Shown: piece by piece, positions 60,390 through 64,000 of the stretch | How the letters are laid out: every line of letters begins with the position of its first letter | How positions within the stretch are numbered: the first letter of the stretch is position 1 | Assembly (NCBI GenBank): GCA_002307135.1 | Contig: DBTQ01000027.1 | Location: 124,001 to 188,000, forward strand | DNA from: Bacteroidetes bacterium UBA1312 | GTDB lineage: Bacteria > Bacteroidota > Bacteroidia > Chitinophagales > Chitinophagaceae | Reading direction: 5' to 3' | Length of the DNA stretch: 64,000 nucleotides | Made by a program: the position numbers and the translations under genes | Notes under the pieces: generated by a model | Seen by the model: only the letters and a program-made list of their open reading frames with translations | Databases searched by the model: none | What the model was told of the DNA's origin: nothing

Positions 60390-61337
60390 CTAACTTTTTC
60401 TCTTGTTGTGTACAAACAATGAACTGATTGATTTGTTTTCAAACGTATTACGTATTGCTATCGCAAAAAGCTCTGCTGTTGGTAACACTTCTATCTTGGA
60501 GCATGGCTTGCGTAATGGGATTGTATCGCATACCACTAATTTTTCCAAAACCGAATTTTCAATATTTTCATAAGCCTTACCACTCAATACAGGATGCGTA
60601 CAAAATGCGGTAACACTTAATGCTCCTCTATCTTTCAACATTGCAGCCGACTTAGTCAAAGTGCCCGCTGTATCACAGATGTCATCAACCAAAACCACAT
60701 TTCTACCCGTCACATCACCAATCAATGTCATTGATGCTACTTCATTAGCGCGCTTACGCTCTTTATCACAAATCACCATTTCTGCGCCAAAATATTGTGC
60801 GACTTCACGCACTCTATTTGTACTTCCTACATCAGGGGACGCGAAGGTAAGGTTTTTTATATTAAGTTGTTCAATATATGGAATAAATATTGCAGAACTA
60901 TCCAAATGGTCAACAGGGATATCAAAAAAACCTTGAATCTGAGGTGCATGCAAATCCATTGTCATAACACGATCAGCGCCTGCTGTTGTGAGCAAATTTG
61001 CCACCAGTTTAGAAGCAATAGAGACACGAGGCTTGTCTTTTCTATCCTGACGAGCAAATCCAAAATATGGAATTACAGCGGTAATATAGCCTGCCGAAGC
61101 GCGTCTTGCGGCATCGATCATCAGTAATAACTCCATTAAATTGTCGCTGGGTGCAAATGTAGATTGTACCAAAAAAACATAATCACCGCGAACACTTTCC
61201 TGAAAAACCGGTTGAAACTCTCCGTCGCTAAACTTAGGGATTTCAACTTTGCCGAGAGGCTCTCCAAAAGTCTTGGCAATCTGTTCGGCAAGATAATGAG
61301 ATTCTGTACCTGAGAATATTTTTACTGAAGGATTCAT
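60390..61337 (-). CDS. prs: Ribose-phosphate pyrophosphokinase
   Basis: The 315-residue enzyme shows the PRPP synthetase marks: KIFSGTESHYLAEQIAKTFG, KFSDGEFQPVFQESVRGDYV, YFGFARQDRKDKPR, DRVMTMDLHAPQIQGFFDIP, the flexible loop CDKERKRANE, and the PRPP-binding VVLVDDICDTAGTLTKSAAM. It makes PRPP from ribose 5-phosphate and ATP for purine, pyrimidine, NAD, His and Trp synthesis. The pairing with rplY is common across bacteria. Confidence 0.97.
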   Translation of the reverse strand: MNPSVKIFSGTESHYLAEQIAKTFGEPLGKVEIPKFSDGEFQPVFQESVRGDYVFLVQSTFAPSDNLMELLLMIDAARRASAGYITAVIPYFGFARQDRKDKPRVSIASKLVANLLTTAGADRVMTMDLHAPQIQGFFDIPVDHLDSSAIFIPYIEQLNIKNLTFASPDVGSTNRVREVAQYFGAEMVICDKERKRANEVASMTLIGDVTGRNVVLVDDICDTAGTLTKSAAMLKDRGALSVTAFCTHPVLSGKAYENIENSVLEKLVVCDTIPLRKPCSKIEVLPTAELFAIAIRNTFENKSISSLFVHNKRKS

Positions 61338-61358
61338 TACTTAATTTGGAATGGAGTG

Positions 61359-61366
61359 CAAAAGTA
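61359..61366 (-). promoter_or_regulatory. -7 element for prs
   Basis: TACTTTTG on the minus strand is an exact TAnnTTTG match, 21 nt upstream of the prs ATG. The -33 side is weak. Confidence 0.4.
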
Positions 61367-61515
61367 TAAAAACGGGCTTCAATATCCTATTCCTTTTTAA
61401 AAAAAATTGAATAAATCTCGTTCAATATAATTTAGCGGCTTGCTATCCACAATCTTCAGACGAGTGTTTTTTAGTAAAAAAGTGCGGAATCACACTTTAT
61501 TTAAGCTATAAAAAT

Positions 61516-61523
61516 TATCTTCG
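61516..61523 (+). promoter_or_regulatory. -7 element for the OmpH-like gene
   Basis: TATCTTCG lies 31 nt before the ATG of the OmpH-like gene and resembles the elements at surE and purA. No clear -33 element was found. Confidence 0.35.
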
Positions 61524-61554
61524 CCCCAAATTATTTACAAAATAAACACTAGAA

Positions 61555-62175
61555 ATGATGAATACATTTTTCGGATTCCGCACTTTAGCTATAACTGGTT
61601 TTATTGCAATTGTAGGATTTTCTGCTTGCAACAACAAACCTGCAACTACCACTGCGAGTTCTTCTACCATTCCAGGCACTGTATCTGGAAGGTTTGCATA
61701 CGTAAATCTAGATTCTCTTGAAGAGCATTATACATTTTGGAAAACAAAGAAACAAGAAATGATGGCGCAACAAGCCAGTATCGAATCTGAATTGCAACGC
61801 TCTGCACAACAATTACAAAGCGATTATGCCGCTATGCAACAGAAAGCAAAAGCAGGTACTCTTTCTCAAGCCGAAGGAGAAGCAGCGCAACAAAGATTGG
61901 CGCAAATGCAACAAAGCCTTGAATCGAGAAGAGCAACTCTTAGCGAAAAATTACAAAAAGATCAAATGGAATTCAGTCAAACATTGCAAAAAAGTTTGGA
62001 CGATTACCTTGCAACCTACAATAAAGACAACAAATTTGATTTCATTTTTTCTTATACTAAAGCTGGAGCTATTTTGTATGCCAACAAAGCTTTAGACATT
62101 ACCAATGATGTAATAAAAGGGTTGAATGCCACTACACCAAGTGCAACAACTACAGATGCCGCAAAAACTAAATAA
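61555..62175 (+). CDS. OmpH/Skp-family periplasmic chaperone-like lipoprotein
   Basis: The 206-residue protein has a lipoprotein signal (AIVGFSACNN, lipidated Cys about 25), then the OmpH/Skp pattern: FAYVNLDSLEEHY, a long Gln/Ala-rich coiled coil (about 65-150) and the C-terminal YNKDNKFDFIFSYTKAGAIL strand. Skp-like proteins form trimers that hold unfolded outer-membrane proteins. Lipid attachment is unlike classical Skp but frequent in Bacteroidota. Confidence 0.88.
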   Translation: MMNTFFGFRTLAITGFIAIVGFSACNNKPATTTASSSTIPGTVSGRFAYVNLDSLEEHYTFWKTKKQEMMAQQASIESELQRSAQQLQSDYAAMQQKAKAGTLSQAEGEAAQQRLAQMQQSLESRRATLSEKLQKDQMEFSQTLQKSLDDYLATYNKDNKFDFIFSYTKAGAILYANKALDITNDVIKGLNATTPSATTTDAAKTK

Positions 62176-62296
62176 TTAACTATAAGTCGTAAGAGTTCTA
62201 TTATACCTAATAATTGGGCTTTGAATTATTTGAGCAATCTTTAGTGCCGAACAAGGCTGGTAAAGACATTTCAGTACCCTTTAATCATCCTATATA

Positions 62297-63745
62297 TTGG
62301 AAAACAACAAGCACTCGTTTCTTCGATCACTTACTTTGTTTGATGGCACTCTTTTGGTCATCGGTTCAATGATAGGCTCAGGTATATTTATTGTAAGTGC
62401 CGACATCACACGTCATGTAGGAAGTGCAGGATGGCTCATTGCTGTTTGGCTCATTACTGGTCTCATGACCATGACTGCTGCTATTAGTTATGGCGAGCTG
62501 AGTGGCATGTATCCGAAAGCTGGCGGTCAATATGTCTATTTAAAGGAGGCTTACAATAAATTAATTGCTTTTTTGTACGGTTGGAGTTTTTTTGCGGTAA
62601 TACAAACGGGTACTATTGCAGCAGTAGGTGTTGCCTTTTCTAAATTTGCGGCAGCCGCCTTTAAGCAATTTAGTTTTGGTTTTATTTTTAGTGAAGACAA
62701 TAAAATACTGGAATTTTCAAATGGGTTCGCCATTTCTGCAGCCCAATTAGTTTCGATTGGAATCATTACACTACTTACTTACTCAAACACTAGGGGTGTA
62801 AAAGGTGGCAAATTGATACAAAATGTATTTACATCAGCCAAATTATTATCACTATTTGGATTAATTATTGCAGGTTTCATAGTGTTTAAACCCGAAATCT
62901 GGCATACAAATTGGACAAATGCATTTACTGCCACCAAAGAAATGCCTGATGGTACTTGGACAGGTATTAGCGGCACTGCACTCCTGGGCGGGATAGCGGC
63001 AGCAATGGTAGGGTCTGTATTTAGTAGTGATGCCTGGAACAATGTCACTTTTATTGCAGGGGAAATGAAAAACCCGCAACGAAACATTGGACTTAGTCTA
63101 TTTTTAGGCACTTTAGTTGTTACTATCATATACGTTTCTGCAAACCTCGTTTACCTAGCAGTATTGCCGATGGATGAAATTGCTCATGCAGCCAAAGACA
63201 GGGTGGCTGTAGCTGCATCAACAGTTATCTTTGGTTCAATAGGCAGCATTATAATGGCCGTGATGATTATGGTTTCAACATTTGGCTGTAATAATGGTCT
63301 GATACTAGCAGGTTCAAGGGTTTATTACACTATGGCGCAAGATGGTTTATTCTTTAAAAAGGCAGGAACACTTAACAAAAATGGCGTACCCGAATGGGCA
63401 CTTTGGGCACAATGCGTGGTAGCTGCCATTCTTTGCCTGAGTGGTAAATACGGAGATCTGCTCGATATGATTTCTTTTGTGGTCGTTATATTTTACGTAT
63501 TGACTATTGCAGGTATTTTTATTCTGCGGAAGAAACAACCTGACACAGAAAGACCATACAAAGCTTTTGCATATCCATTTTTACCTGCGCTATATATACT
63601 ATTGGGGCTTGGCTTTTGCTCCCTGCTCATTTGGTTCAAACCCCAATACACTTGGCCCGGATTAGTGATTGTTTTAGCCGGTATTCCTATTTATTATATT
63701 ATTCAAAGAAGAGTTGTAAATACAGATGAATCCAGCAGCAATTAA
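62297..63745 (+). CDS. APC-family amino acid permease
   Basis: The frame starts at a TTG (62297). The 482-residue protein has about 12 membrane helices and the APC signature LTLFDGTLLVIGSMIGSGIF (unwound helix 1 with the substrate-binding GSGIF), then GELSGMYPKAGGQYVYLKEA and SVFSSDAWNNVTFIAGEMKN. The layout is that of LAT/SteT-type exchangers. The substrate is not predictable. The stop overlaps the start of the next gene by 20 nt. Confidence 0.92.
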   Translation: MENNKHSFLRSLTLFDGTLLVIGSMIGSGIFIVSADITRHVGSAGWLIAVWLITGLMTMTAAISYGELSGMYPKAGGQYVYLKEAYNKLIAFLYGWSFFAVIQTGTIAAVGVAFSKFAAAAFKQFSFGFIFSEDNKILEFSNGFAISAAQLVSIGIITLLTYSNTRGVKGGKLIQNVFTSAKLLSLFGLIIAGFIVFKPEIWHTNWTNAFTATKEMPDGTWTGISGTALLGGIAAAMVGSVFSSDAWNNVTFIAGEMKNPQRNIGLSLFLGTLVVTIIYVSANLVYLAVLPMDEIAHAAKDRVAVAASTVIFGSIGSIIMAVMIMVSTFGCNNGLILAGSRVYYTMAQDGLFFKKAGTLNKNGVPEWALWAQCVVAAILCLSGKYGDLLDMISFVVVIFYVLTIAGIFILRKKQPDTERPYKAFAYPFLPALYILLGLGFCSLLIWFKPQYTWPGLVIVLAGIPIYYIIQRRVVNTDESSSN

Positions 63746-64000
63746 ACAGTTATTTGAGCAAATGTCATCATTACATGTAGTAGTGGTCGGCGATGTCATG
63801 CTCGATAATTATTGGTGGGGCGATGTAGAACGAATTTCACCTGAAGGACCTGTACCTATTGTCAATATTAAAAATAGAGAAAGCAGATTGGGTGGTGCTG
63901 CAAATGTTGCACTCAACTGTCGTAGCCTTGGCGCGAAAGTAAGTCTGGCATCTATTGTTGGGGAGGATGCCGATGGTACATTATTGACTGCGTTATGTAA
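63726..64000 (+). CDS. D-glycero-beta-D-manno-heptose-7-phosphate kinase, N-terminal part
   Basis: Only the first 91 residues or so are in the window. They read VVVVGDVMLDNYWWGDVERI, SPEGPVPIV and RLGGAANVALNCRSLGAKVS, the PfkB/ribokinase-fold opening of HldE/RfaE1. The enzyme phosphorylates heptose 7-phosphate in ADP-heptose synthesis for lipopolysaccharide core. Whether the C-terminal adenylyltransferase domain is fused (HldE) or separate (RfaE1) lies beyond the right edge. The ATG at 63726 overlaps the permease gene; a second ATG at 63762 is possible. Confidence 0.88.
   Translation, partial: MNPAAIKQLFEQMSSLHVVVVGDVMLDNYWWGDVERISPEGPVPIVNIKNRESRLGGAANVALNCRSLGAKVSLASIVGEDADGTLLTALC

Overview
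The window reads as a chromosomal segment of an AT-rich member of the Bacteroidota, most likely Chitinophagaceae or a close relative. This rests on gene content and signals, not on a database search. Supporting features are type IX secretion (T9SS) sorting domains of both types, giant SprB-repeat surface proteins with a PorP/SprF-like partner and an OmpA-type anchor, promoters with a TAnnTTTG-like -7 element and a TTTG-like -33 element, few Shine-Dalgarno sequences, several TTG/GTG starts, and the futalosine route to menaquinone.

Layout. 1-4.1 kb: the start of an SprB-repeat protein, a small LytTR regulator translationally coupled to a 70-residue protein, and a divergent lipoprotein-type TPR histidine kinase with its NarL-type response regulator. 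4.3-11.4 kb: a left-facing run of a 1804-residue secreted beta-helix protein whose N-terminal metalloprotease-like motif lacks its catalytic Glu, a 418-residue T9SS protein, an HU-family protein and a possible tiny membrane ORF. 11.6-16.4 kb: accessory DNA that looks like part of an integrated element. It has an XRE repressor facing a left-running set of early genes across an operator-covered promoter, a replication-initiator-like protein, two long overlapping genes, a non-coding stretch full of dyads, and a 44-nt 3' fragment of tRNA-Asn at its right edge that I interpret as the attachment scar. 16.6-20.4 kb: an ECF sigma/anti-sigma pair between two paralogous secreted proteins with an (N/G)DNDTYP motif, followed by an odd complete tRNA with an Asn-like body and a GCU anticodon.

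20.5-38.8 kb: mostly core functions (pirin, rmuC, rimM, surE, an H1-like protein, a TetR-controlled EmrAB-TolC-type efflux operon, recG, a TerC protein, ffh, a MarC protein). Embedded here is a Crp/Fnr-led operon with three rhodanese domains, two thioredoxin domains and an OsmC protein, which I read as a sulfane-sulfur/peroxide stress operon. 39.1-48.1 kb: a three-gene surface operon (1896-residue SprB-repeat protein, PorP/SprF-like protein, OmpA/PD40 protein). 48.3-64 kb: an orphan InsA-like zinc-ribbon/HTH protein, tRNA-Pro(GGG), folE and a PTPS/QueD enzyme, mqnB-mqnD, ssb, a small c-type cytochrome, an acetyltransferase, an M20 peptidase, purA, pabB, rplY, prs, an OmpH-like lipoprotein, an amino-acid permease and the start of the heptose kinase gene hldE/rfaE1.

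The best candidates for something not well described are the ECF-sigma module with its paired (N/G)DNDTYP proteins, the tRNA-like gene beside it, the inactivated-protease giant protein, and the replication module left of the tRNA scar. No rRNA, CRISPR array or complete insertion sequence was seen.
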